A stretch of DNA of 12,354 nucleotides from Syntrophaceae bacterium UBA1411 (lineage in GTDB: Bacteria > Desulfobacterota > Syntrophia > Syntrophales > Smithellaceae), in the NCBI GenBank assembly GCA_002304995.1, contig DBPV01000105.1, forward strand, positions 762-13,115. Reading direction: 5' to 3'. Positions 6,272 through 12,354 of this stretch are shown in pieces. Made by a program: the position numbers and the translations under genes. Numbering within the stretch: position 1 is the stretch's first letter; the number at the start of each line of letters is the position of its first letter. The notes under the pieces are model-generated. The model was given only the letters and a program-made list of their open reading frames with translations. It had not been told where the DNA came from and searched no databases.

Positions 6272-8221
6272 ATGAATAAACCTTATATGGGCAAAATCCT
6301 CATGGTGGATTTGTCGAATCAGACCATGACAGAGGAAGCGATCCCCGACTCCGTCTATAAACAGTATCTTTCCGGGATGGGACTGGGCGCATATGTGCTT
6401 TACAACCGCATGCCCGCGGACGCCGATCCCCTGGGACCGGAAAACATCCTGGGGTTCTGTTCGGGATTCCTGACGGGAACGGGCAGTTTATTTTCCGGAC
6501 GGTGGACGCTTGTCGGCAAATCGCCGCTTACCGGCTGCTGGGGAGACGCCAATTGCGGCGGAACCTTTTCGCCGGCGATCAAGCATTGCGGCTTTGATGC
6601 CATTTTCTTTAAGGGCATCAGCTCCAGCCCCGTTTACCTGCATGTCAAAAACGGAAAAACGATGCTGCATGATGCCGCTCATCTTTGGGGACACGATGCC
6701 ATTGAAACGGAAGAAATTCTCAAAAAACAACATGGTCCGAAAGCTGCCGTCGCCATCATCGGCACGTCAGGCGAAAAAGTGTCGCTCATTTCCGGAGTGT
6801 GCAGCGACAAGGGCCGAATCGCCGCCCGATCCGGTCTGGGCGCCGTGATGGGAATTAAAAAACTCAAAGCGGTCGTTCTCGAGGGTGTGAAGCGCATCGG
6901 CGCCCATGATCCGGCAGCCATGAAGCGTCTGAGCCGGCACTGTAACAAGTGGGTCAACTTCCCCCTGCCTCTTACGCCCGGCGGCATTTTTGCCCGCGTG
7001 GGCACTTTCATGCGGGTAACGCCTGTTGTGTTTCCCCAGGACGGTCTTCTCTACAAGTCCATCCTGCGCAAGTGGGGGACGGGGGGCATGAACCAGCTGT
7101 CGATCGAAATGGGCGATTCTCCCCTGAAAAACTGGAACGGATCGAATCGTGATTTCCCGCTCGAGAAGTCCCGGAACATCAATCCCGATCTCATCAAGGA
7201 TACGGAAATCGTCAAGTACCATTGTTATTCCTGTCCGCTGGGGTGCGGCGGTATCTGCGCCACGAAAGGTAAATATTCGCATACCCACAAACCGGAATAT
7301 GAAAGTATTCTGGCGTTGGGCGGCCTGTGCATGAATGAGGACCTCGACAGTATTTTCTATCTGAACGACCTGCTGAACAGGGCCGGCATGGATACCATTT
7401 CCGCGGGAGCAACGGCGGCCTTTGCCATTGAGTGCTACGAAAAGGGCATTCTCACCCAAAAAGATACGGATGGCCTGGAACTGAAATGGGGCAATACGGA
7501 GGCGATGGTCGCCCTGATTAAGAAAATGATCAGCCGGGAAGGAATTGGAGATTTATTGGCCGACGGGGTGAAAGTCGCCGCCGGCAAAATCGGCAAAGGA
7601 AGCATCGAATTTGCCATTCAGGCCGGAGGCCAGGAGCCGGCCATGCATGACGGCCGCAATGATCCGGGATTCAATGTTCATTACAGTCTGGAGCCGTCTC
7701 CGGGCCGTCACACGCTGGGCGCTCATTTGTATTATGAAATGTTTCAGCTTTGGAAACGTTTGAAGGATCTGCCCAAGCCCAGCCTGCTTTTCACCAAAGA
7801 CAGCAAGTATAAAATCGACGAGGAAAAAGCCCGCGTCGCCGCCGCGTGCAGCAAATTCATGAGTCTGTCCAACGGCGCCGGCATGTGTATGTTCGGTCTT
7901 TTCCTGGGCGCCAAAAGAATTCCGACATTTGACTGGCTCAATGCCGCAACGGGATGGAAATTGACGCCCGGGGACTATATGCTTATCGGCGAACGGATTC
8001 AGACACTGAAGCAGGCTTTCAACGTCAAACACGGCATTGAACCCAAAGACAACTTTATGAGCAGCCGGGCTCTGGGGAAGACACCCCAGAAGGAAGGCGC
8101 CAACAAAGGCCGGTCGGTGGATATTGAGAAACTGGCGCCCGGTTACTGGGATCAGTTCGGCTGGGACAAAAATACCGGCAAACCCAAAGAAGAAACTCTG
8201 CACAAACTGGATATCAAGTAA
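6272..8221 (+). CDS. Aldehyde:ferredoxin oxidoreductase, tungsten or molybdenum bis-pterin enzyme
   Basis: The 649-residue product oxidises an aldehyde to the acid, or reduces an acid with strong reductant, passing electrons to ferredoxin. It fits the AOR family in length and layout: the N-terminal pterin-binding domain (about 5-210) with GRWTLVGKSPLTGCWG (76-91), then the two helical domains. The single [4Fe-4S] cluster is bound by C318-x2-C321-x3-C325 with C539 as the distal ligand. EYE (342-344), GMDTISAG (372-379) and EPAMHDGRNDPG (455-466) match the family's central motifs. The distal cluster motif reads N-G-A-G-M-C (534-539) where the family usually has D-x-x-G-L-C, so the pterin-contacting Asp is Asn. 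AAAGGA (6258-6263) lies 8 bases before ATG. The adjacent ferredoxin is the obvious electron partner. Benzoyl-CoA reductase BamB is a relative, but other Bam genes are absent. Metal and substrate are not readable. Confidence 0.9.
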   Translation: MNKPYMGKILMVDLSNQTMTEEAIPDSVYKQYLSGMGLGAYVLYNRMPADADPLGPENILGFCSGFLTGTGSLFSGRWTLVGKSPLTGCWGDANCGGTFSPAIKHCGFDAIFFKGISSSPVYLHVKNGKTMLHDAAHLWGHDAIETEEILKKQHGPKAAVAIIGTSGEKVSLISGVCSDKGRIAARSGLGAVMGIKKLKAVVLEGVKRIGAHDPAAMKRLSRHCNKWVNFPLPLTPGGIFARVGTFMRVTPVVFPQDGLLYKSILRKWGTGGMNQLSIEMGDSPLKNWNGSNRDFPLEKSRNINPDLIKDTEIVKYHCYSCPLGCGGICATKGKYSHTHKPEYESILALGGLCMNEDLDSIFYLNDLLNRAGMDTISAGATAAFAIECYEKGILTQKDTDGLELKWGNTEAMVALIKKMISREGIGDLLADGVKVAAGKIGKGSIEFAIQAGGQEPAMHDGRNDPGFNVHYSLEPSPGRHTLGAHLYYEMFQLWKRLKDLPKPSLLFTKDSKYKIDEEKARVAAACSKFMSLSNGAGMCMFGLFLGAKRIPTFDWLNAATGWKLTPGDYMLIGERIQTLKQAFNVKHGIEPKDNFMSSRALGKTPQKEGANKGRSVDIEKLAPGYWDQFGWDKNTGKPKEETLHKLDIK

Positions 8222-8231
8222 GAGGTAAAAT

Positions 8232-8657
8232 ATGCCCTACGCGATTACGGAAAAATGCAACGGTTGCGGCGCCTGCGCCCGGATTTGTCCATCCGGCGCC
8301 ATTTCCGGAGAAAAGAAGAAACTACACGTGATTAACGGATCTTTGTGTATCGAATGCGGCGCTTGCGGCAGGGTCTGTCCTCAGTCCGCCCTGCTCGATG
8401 CCGGAGGCTCCGGATGTTTGATGATCAAACGATCTGAATGGCTCAAGCCGGAACTCATCATGGTGGCCTGCATGGCCTGCTCCATCTGTGTAGATGCCTG
8501 CCCTGTCGGATGCCTGGCGATGTCGGAGCTGCCCCGGAATAACGGCGTTGACGCTTTTCCTTATCTGAAGGACGCCAAGGCCTGCATTGGCTGCGGTTTT
8601 TGCAGCCGGGAATGCCCGGCGGATGCGCTGACGATGACAAAAAAGGATCAAGAGTAA
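8232..8657 (+). CDS. Polyferredoxin with four [4Fe-4S] cluster motifs
   Basis: The 141-residue product has four complete C-x2-C-x2-C-x3-C-P motifs: cysteines 9/12/15/19, 39/42/45/49, 80/83/86/90 and 118/121/124/128. Cys62 and Cys94 are extra. The four clusters form two pairs of the 8Fe ferredoxin type joined by a linker at about 55-75, a small electron wire. The start lies 10 bases after the AOR stop and its ribosome site AGAGGT (8221-8226) overlaps that stop, suggesting translational coupling. It is therefore probably the electron-transfer subunit or acceptor of the AOR, like the small iron-sulfur subunits of several bacterial AOR complexes. No signal peptide or membrane segment is visible. 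It is the last gene of the operon and is followed by a strong terminator. Confidence 0.92.
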   Translation: MPYAITEKCNGCGACARICPSGAISGEKKKLHVINGSLCIECGACGRVCPQSALLDAGGSGCLMIKRSEWLKPELIMVACMACSICVDACPVGCLAMSELPRNNGVDAFPYLKDAKACIGCGFCSRECPADALTMTKKDQE

Positions 8658-8677
8658 AGGCTGAAGGTCAAGTGGTG

Positions 8678-8693
8678 CGGCGCAAAAGCGCCG
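8678..8693. other. Short hairpin after the ferredoxin gene
   Basis: CGGCGC-AAAA-GCGCCG is a perfect 6-base stem with a four-A loop, 20 bases after the ferredoxin stop. No T-run follows, so it is more likely an RNA-stabilising stem than a terminator. Confidence 0.55.
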
Positions 8694-8694
8694 T

Positions 8695-8726
8695 CTGCAG
8701 GGAACGGTCGCGATCGTTCCCTGCAG
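8695..8726. other. Perfect 12-base-pair hairpin after the ferredoxin gene
   Basis: CTGCAGGGAACG (8695-8706) pairs perfectly with CGTTCCCTGCAG (8715-8726) across an 8-base loop, which itself can pair further. It starts one base after the preceding hairpin. There is no T-run, so it may protect the 3' end of the operon mRNA or be part of a repeat element. Confidence 0.65.
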
Positions 8727-8740
8727 TCTAATAATGACAA

Positions 8741-8780
8741 CGGCCGCCCGGTGCATACCGGGCGGCCGCTCTTATTTTTT
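8741..8780 (+). terminator. Strong Rho-independent terminator of the aldehyde/alcohol operon
   Basis: CGGCCGCCCGGT (8741-8752) and ACCGGGCGGCCG (8757-8768) form a perfect 12-base GC-rich stem with the 4-base loop GCAT. CTCTTA and six T residues (8775-8780) follow. The T-run is on the + strand only, so it ends transcription coming from the ferredoxin gene; the minus-strand side lacks one. Confidence 0.85.
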
Positions 8781-8815
8781 CCTTTTGCCTTGTTTTTGGA
8801 ACCTTGTACCTTCAG

Positions 8816-10678
8816 TTAAATCGTGAAGCCCAGGTCGACGAGTTCCAAAGCGCTCTTGTCGCCGTCTTTGATAGCCTGGCAGCGCGCTTTAACGGTGGTC
8901 AGGTTTTCATTGGCAAAGAATTTGGCCGAGGCCACTTTGCCCGCGTAGAACGCGGCTTCCTGATCTTCCCGCTGGAAGCCCTTCTGTTTGCCGACAGTCG
9001 TAAGACCCTTGGCTTCATACATGGCGTTGAGCTTTTCCTGAGCGATGACGGCCGCATCCAAAAGGAAGTTGCCGACGACCACGTCGCCCATGATTTCCAG
9101 GAACTTGCAGGCGTTGTAAATGGGGGCCAGAAAATCACCGGCTTTGCCCGCGCCGGCGAAGAACATGGCCAGATCGATCAATGCGTTGGAGGCTTCTTCC
9201 ATATAAGCGGTGGTTTTGGCAAACTCGGGAACGGCTTTGGCCTTGGCAATGGTCTTCTGAATCAGGCCGGCCATGTTCATGACATTGGCGCCTTTGCGCT
9301 GGCCGAGTTTGCGGCCGACCAGGTCAAGCGCCTGGATGCCGTTGGTGCCTTCGTAAATCGTGGCAATCTTTTCATCGCGGGTGAACTGTTCCACCGGATA
9401 TTCGGAGCAGAAGCCGTAGCCCCCGTAAACGTCCATCGCCATCGAGCAGATGAGGAAACCCTTATCTGTACAGTAGGCTTTCATGATCGGAGTCAGAAGT
9501 TCAATGTAGCCTTCCCAGTCCGCTTTCTCCTGTTCCGTCTTGGAGATCTTGCTGCGGTCCATGCAGTACGCGATAAAGATCATCATGGAGCGCATGCCTT
9601 CGACGTGGGATTTCATCCACATGAGTTTCTTGCGGATGTCGGGGTGATTGATGATGGGAACGGCTTTGGCGTTTTTATTCATCATTTCCCAGACCGGAAC
9701 GCCCTGAATGCGTTCTTTCGCATAGGCCACCGCGTGCTGGAAAGCGGCTGAACTCAGGCAGACGCCCTGCATGCCGATTCCGAGGCGCGCTTCGTTCATC
9801 ATCTGGAACATGATTCTCATGCCGGCGCGTTCTTCGCCCATCAGTTCGCCGATGCAGTTTCCGTCTTCGCCGAAGTTCAGCGTGGAGGTAGCGGAGCCTT
9901 TGATGCCCATTTTGTGCTCGATGCCGCCGCACTTGACGTCATTGGGTTCTCCCAGGGAGCCGTCGTCATTGACGCGGATTTTGGGAACGATGAAGATGGA
10001 GATGCCTTTGGTGCCGGCCGGATCGCCTTCGATGCGGGCCAGAACGGGATGGATGATATTGGGAACCAGATCGTTTTCACCGGAAGAAATGAAAATCTTG
10101 GTGCCGGTGATCAGGAACTTGCCGTCCGGCAGACGTTTCGCGGTCGTTTTCAAGGCGCCGACGTCGGAGCCTGCTCCCGGTTCGGTGAGACACATCGTGC
10201 CTCCCCATTCGCCGGAAAACATCTTATACATATACTTGTTCTTGAGTTCTTCGCTGCCGTGGGTGTTGATCATGTTGGCGGCGCCGTGGGTGAGTCCGCC
10301 GTACATGCCGAACGCGTAGTTGGCGGCGCTCAGGATTTCATAAGCCGCCCAGCCGGCCATGTGAGGCAGACCCTGGCCGCCGACATCGGGAGAGTCCATC
10401 GGATTCAACCAGCCGCCTTCCGTGTATTTCTTCCAGGGTTCATGGAAGCATTTGGGAACATTGACCACGCCGTTTTTATAGGTGCAGCCTTCGTGATCGC
10501 TTTCCTTGAGCGTCGGGAAAATGACATTGACGGCCATCTTTTCGGCTTCATTCAAAATCATCAGAATGTCGTCTTTGGAGTACCCTCCGTATTCTTCCGA
10601 TTCGAAAATTTTGTCCATGCCGAACTGCTCAAAAATGGCAAACTGCTGGTCGCGGGTGTTCACTAATAAATTGCCCAT
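8816..10678 (-). CDS. Acyl-CoA dehydrogenase, long form with C-terminal extension
   Basis: The 620-residue flavoprotein introduces a trans-2,3 double bond into an acyl-CoA, handing electrons to ETF or a related carrier. Seen in order: an N-terminal extension and helical domain (1-157), the FAD/substrate segment MCLTEPGAGSDVG (162-174), the middle beta domain to about 280, and the C-terminal helical domain with the catalytic base Glu443 in YEGTNGIQALDLVGRK (442-457). About 160 further residues form an extra helical domain. Ordinary acyl-CoA dehydrogenases have about 380; this long layout occurs in the DmdC-like group and in many deltaproteobacterial enzymes. I chose ATG 10678 because AAGGGAG lies 7 bases upstream; an ATG 36 bases further out lacks such a site. 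The gene converges with the ferredoxin operon. Chain-length preference cannot be told. Confidence 0.93.
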   Translation of the reverse strand: MGNLLVNTRDQQFAIFEQFGMDKIFESEEYGGYSKDDILMILNEAEKMAVNVIFPTLKESDHEGCTYKNGVVNVPKCFHEPWKKYTEGGWLNPMDSPDVGGQGLPHMAGWAAYEILSAANYAFGMYGGLTHGAANMINTHGSEELKNKYMYKMFSGEWGGTMCLTEPGAGSDVGALKTTAKRLPDGKFLITGTKIFISSGENDLVPNIIHPVLARIEGDPAGTKGISIFIVPKIRVNDDGSLGEPNDVKCGGIEHKMGIKGSATSTLNFGEDGNCIGELMGEERAGMRIMFQMMNEARLGIGMQGVCLSSAAFQHAVAYAKERIQGVPVWEMMNKNAKAVPIINHPDIRKKLMWMKSHVEGMRSMMIFIAYCMDRSKISKTEQEKADWEGYIELLTPIMKAYCTDKGFLICSMAMDVYGGYGFCSEYPVEQFTRDEKIATIYEGTNGIQALDLVGRKLGQRKGANVMNMAGLIQKTIAKAKAVPEFAKTTAYMEEASNALIDLAMFFAGAGKAGDFLAPIYNACKFLEIMGDVVVGNFLLDAAVIAQEKLNAMYEAKGLTTVGKQKGFQREDQEAAFYAGKVASAKFFANENLTTVKARCQAIKDGDKSALELVDLGFTI

Positions 10679-10886
10679 AACTAACTCCCTTCTTTTTAGT
10701 TGTGAAAATTTCAAACGTTAAACAACGTCCGTTAATGCCTGTTCCTTATTCGGGGCAGCCGGCGGACAATTGGGAACACGGAATTCTTCCGGCTGTAACA
10801 TGCTGCAGAGATTTTTCCGATCCTGACAGAATACAAACGATTCTGAAACATCCCGGGCGGCCCAATGAGGCTGGACCTCACTCCAC
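10679..10886 (-). other. Long untranslated leader of the acyl-CoA dehydrogenase gene
   Basis: If the promoter at 10893-10922 is used, transcription starts near 10886 and leaves about 200 untranslated bases. These can fold: CAGCCGG (10756-10762) is the exact complement of CCGGCTG (10789-10795), a 7-base stem closing a 26-base loop. Nearer the start codon, GTTGT (10699-10703) pairs with ACAAC (10722-10726) around the palindrome TGAAAATTTCA (10703-10713). I recognise no known riboswitch class and see no convincing small gene. With the rest of the gap to 10983 this is about 305 bases without a gene. Confidence 0.4.
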
Positions 10887-10892
10887 CCGCTG

Positions 10893-10922
10893 ACTATAAT
10901 TCTAATCTTGACCGAAAGTCAA
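10893..10922 (-). promoter_or_regulatory. Near-consensus sigma70 promoter for the acyl-CoA dehydrogenase
   Basis: On the minus strand TTGACT (10922 to 10917, 5 of 6 consensus) is followed after 18 bases by TATAGT (10898 to 10893, 5 of 6). It points at the acyl-CoA dehydrogenase. It is the best promoter match I see in the window. Confidence 0.65.
10908..10922. promoter_or_regulatory. Inverted repeat TTGAC-N5-GTCAA over the -35 box, probable repressor operator
   Basis: TTGACCGAAAGTCAA is a perfect 5+5 inverted repeat with a 5-base spacer. It covers the -35 hexamer of the dehydrogenase promoter, where a bound dimer would block RNA polymerase. The size and symmetry suit a TetR-family or similar fatty-acid-responsive repressor, but no regulator gene is in the window, so the binder is inferred. 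Confidence 0.45.
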
Positions 10923-10935
10923 TCAAAAACAGCAA

Positions 10936-10978
10936 AAAACCGGTTGGAAAGGGTTTTCTTTTCAGCTCTGCGGAAAAG
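10936..10978 (-). terminator. Possible intrinsic terminator of the acyl-CoA synthetase gene
   Basis: Just past the synthetase stop, the minus strand carries CTTTTC (10978 to 10973) complementary to GAAAAG (10963 to 10958). A second stem, AAAACC (10957 to 10952) with GGTTTT (10941 to 10936), runs into a T-rich tract. Both stems are AT-rich and weak, so this is a tentative call. Confidence 0.35.
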
Positions 10979-10983
10979 GACCT

Positions 10984-12354
10984 TTAGTCGGGACGCGCCG
11001 CTTTTCCATCTTTATGAAATTCGTGGTATTTTACCATTTTCGCCAGGGCCGCGGCCGCTTTCGGAATGCCGTCGTAAAACGGCACGCCGGCCGCAAGCAG
11101 TATGGATTTGACGGTGTCGAGCGTATGGCGAATCGGGGCGCTGGGCGCAAACTGCCGCAGGGCGACCACCAGGGGCTTGCCTTTCGTGTGCCGGCGCGCC
11201 TCGTCGGCGATATACTCTGCGATCCGGCGGGTGGCCGCGCCCTCGCCGCGGGAAAACAGCCAATCCATGTGCAGGGAAATGATGAACATGTCCAGCCAGG
11301 ACCGGCTCGACAGCATCTCCAGCGTCTTGCCCAGCAGATCCGGCTCGATCAGAATCAGATGGGCGTCCAGGGGATTGCGGATCATGTTGCCGGCGGGCGG
11401 AATGAACGCGCGCAGTTTCGCCATCAGGTCTTCGGGAAAAGCGGCCAGGTTCAGCCCTTCCCGCGCGCAGGCATCCGCCGCCGCGACGCCGATGCCCCCG
11501 CCGGTGCCGATCACCGCCACGCCGCGCCCCCGCACCCGGCCGAGGCGTTCAAACGACAGCGCCGTCTCGGCCATTTCCTCCAGCGACTCGACGCGGACCG
11601 CGCCGGTCTGGCGGAAAAAGGCGCTCCAGATTTTCTCGCCGCCCGCCATCGATCCGGTGTGGGAGGCGACCGCCCGCGCGCCGGATTCGGTGAGCCCCGC
11701 CTTGATCATGATGACCGGCTTCGTTTTGTTGATCCGCCGGACCTGACGAAGCAGCCGGCGTCCGTCCTTCACGCCTTCGAGGTACATCGTGATAATTTTC
11801 GTCTCGTCGTCCTTCTCGAGAAAATCCAGAAAATCCGTGCTGTCAAGCGTGAGCGCGTTTCCGTAGCTGAACACCTTGCTGAAATGAACGCCGAGCTTTT
11901 CCGCCGCGTACCAGGTGTAATCCTGCGCATTGCCGCCGCTCTGGCTGACGAAGGCCACGGGACCGCTGGGCTTGGGCGCGTAAAGCCACGTCACCAGTCG
12001 GGAAGCGGGCACGTAGAGCCCCATGCAGTTGGGGCCGACGACATGCAGGCCGCCTTCGCGCGCAATCGCCTCGATTTCCCGCTGCAGGCGGACGCCTTCC
12101 GCTTCGCCGGATTCCTTGAATCCCGACGAGAAAATGTGCACGTTTTTGCTGCCCGACGCAATGCAGTCCCGAAGCGCGTCCGGTACTTTCGGCGCCGGCA
12201 CGGAAATCACCACCAGATCGACCGGCTTGCCGATGGCGGTTACGCTGGGATAGGCCTTGCGCCCCAGAATTTCATCGGCGCGGGGATTGATGGGGTAGAG
12301 CTCTCCGGAAAAACCGAAACCGGCAATGCAGGCGAACATGCCCGGAAACCCCTC
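10984..12354 (-). CDS. NDP-forming acyl-CoA synthetase, alpha part (partial at window edge)
   Basis: About 456 residues are visible; the frame is still open at 12354, so the N-terminus lies outside and the ATG at 12339 is probably internal. The family (ADP-forming acetyl-CoA synthetase, related to succinyl-CoA ligase) interconverts acyl-CoA, ADP and phosphate with acid, CoA and ATP. Counting from Met at 12339: a CoA-binding Rossmann domain (1-120) with YPINPRADEILG (15-26) and VGPNCMGLY (101-109); a ligase domain with FVSQSGGN (130-137); and the phosphohistidine loop VASHTGSMAGG (224-234), where His227 is the residue expected to be phosphorylated. The last domain ends normally at a TAA with no ATP-grasp (beta) domain, and none follows, so beta must be encoded elsewhere. 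It probably acts on acyl-CoAs made by the neighbouring dehydrogenase pathway. GC looks higher than in that neighbour. Confidence 0.88.
   Translation of the reverse strand, partial: EGFPGMFACIAGFGFSGELYPINPRADEILGRKAYPSVTAIGKPVDLVVISVPAPKVPDALRDCIASGSKNVHIFSSGFKESGEAEGVRLQREIEAIAREGGLHVVGPNCMGLYVPASRLVTWLYAPKPSGPVAFVSQSGGNAQDYTWYAAEKLGVHFSKVFSYGNALTLDSTDFLDFLEKDDETKIITMYLEGVKDGRRLLRQVRRINKTKPVIMIKAGLTESGARAVASHTGSMAGGEKIWSAFFRQTGAVRVESLEEMAETALSFERLGRVRGRGVAVIGTGGGIGVAAADACAREGLNLAAFPEDLMAKLRAFIPPAGNMIRNPLDAHLILIEPDLLGKTLEMLSSRSWLDMFIISLHMDWLFSRGEGAATRRIAEYIADEARRHTKGKPLVVALRQFAPSAPIRHTLDTVKSILLAAGVPFYDGIPKAAAALAKMVKYHEFHKDGKAARPD

Larger units (their letters stand above)
8661..8815. repeat. 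Convergent intergenic region bounded by inverted CTGAAGGT-(A)CAAG sequences
   Basis: CTGAAGGTCAAG (8661-8672) starts four bases after the ferredoxin stop. Its near-complement CTTGTACCTTCAG (8803-8815) abuts the stop of the minus-strand acyl-CoA dehydrogenase. Between them are three hairpins, listed separately. The outer arms differ by one inserted A and could pair to close a larger structure, or mark the ends of a small dispersed repeat element. Confidence 0.45.

Noticed and set aside
6272..8657. AOR plus ferredoxin as benzoyl-CoA reductase BamB/BamC
   Set aside because: AOR motifs fit better, other Bam subunits are missing, and the ADH neighbours point to aldehyde chemistry. A BamB relationship is not fully excluded.
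8804..9751. 315-codon + strand open frame opposite the acyl-CoA dehydrogenase
   Set aside because: Antisense to an unmistakable dehydrogenase; its Phe/Gly/His-rich sequence is typical of a shadow frame.

Overview
The window looks like a chromosomal segment from an anaerobic bacterium, most likely a deltaproteobacterium (Desulfobacterota) of the Syntrophus/Smithella kind. That guess rests on gene content: a tungsten/molybdenum aldehyde:ferredoxin oxidoreductase, a polyferredoxin, iron-type alcohol dehydrogenases, a 620-residue acyl-CoA dehydrogenase and an NDP-forming acyl-CoA synthetase. Moderate-to-high GC agrees but is not diagnostic. No rRNA, tRNA, CRISPR array, transposase or phage gene was found.

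Layout. Bases 1-577 hold no convincing gene. A first + strand group follows: a PilZ-domain protein that probably binds cyclic di-GMP (578-1252), a 34-residue protein that is nearly half lysine (1304-1408), and a metallo-beta-lactamase/beta-CASP RNA nuclease (1508-3139). Two GC-rich hairpins lie between the last two genes.

The centre is a tight five-gene + strand operon (3272-8657, gaps of 10-36 bases): an SCP2-like protein, a degenerate iron-alcohol-dehydrogenase paralogue, an intact iron-containing alcohol dehydrogenase, an aldehyde:ferredoxin oxidoreductase (AOR), and a ferredoxin with four [4Fe-4S] motifs. The intact enzymes suggest interconversion of acid, aldehyde and alcohol, with ferredoxin and NAD(P)H as electron partners. 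The degenerate paralogue has lost all four metal ligands and the nucleotide-binding GGGS, yet keeps an intact full-length frame next to its active sister. The operon ends in a hairpin-rich convergent intergenic region with a strong terminator.

On the minus strand are an acyl-CoA dehydrogenase (8816-10678) and the alpha part of an NDP-forming acyl-CoA synthetase (10984-12354, cut by the window edge). Upstream of the dehydrogenase is a near-consensus sigma70 promoter with a perfect TTGAC-N5-GTCAA inverted repeat over its -35 box, then a leader of about 200 bases. These two genes point to acyl-CoA oxidation with ATP conservation or acyl activation. The convergent alcohol/aldehyde operon could supply or consume the same carbon compounds; that link is inference.

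The best candidate for something undescribed is the SCP2-like / pseudo-ADH / ADH / AOR / polyferredoxin operon.
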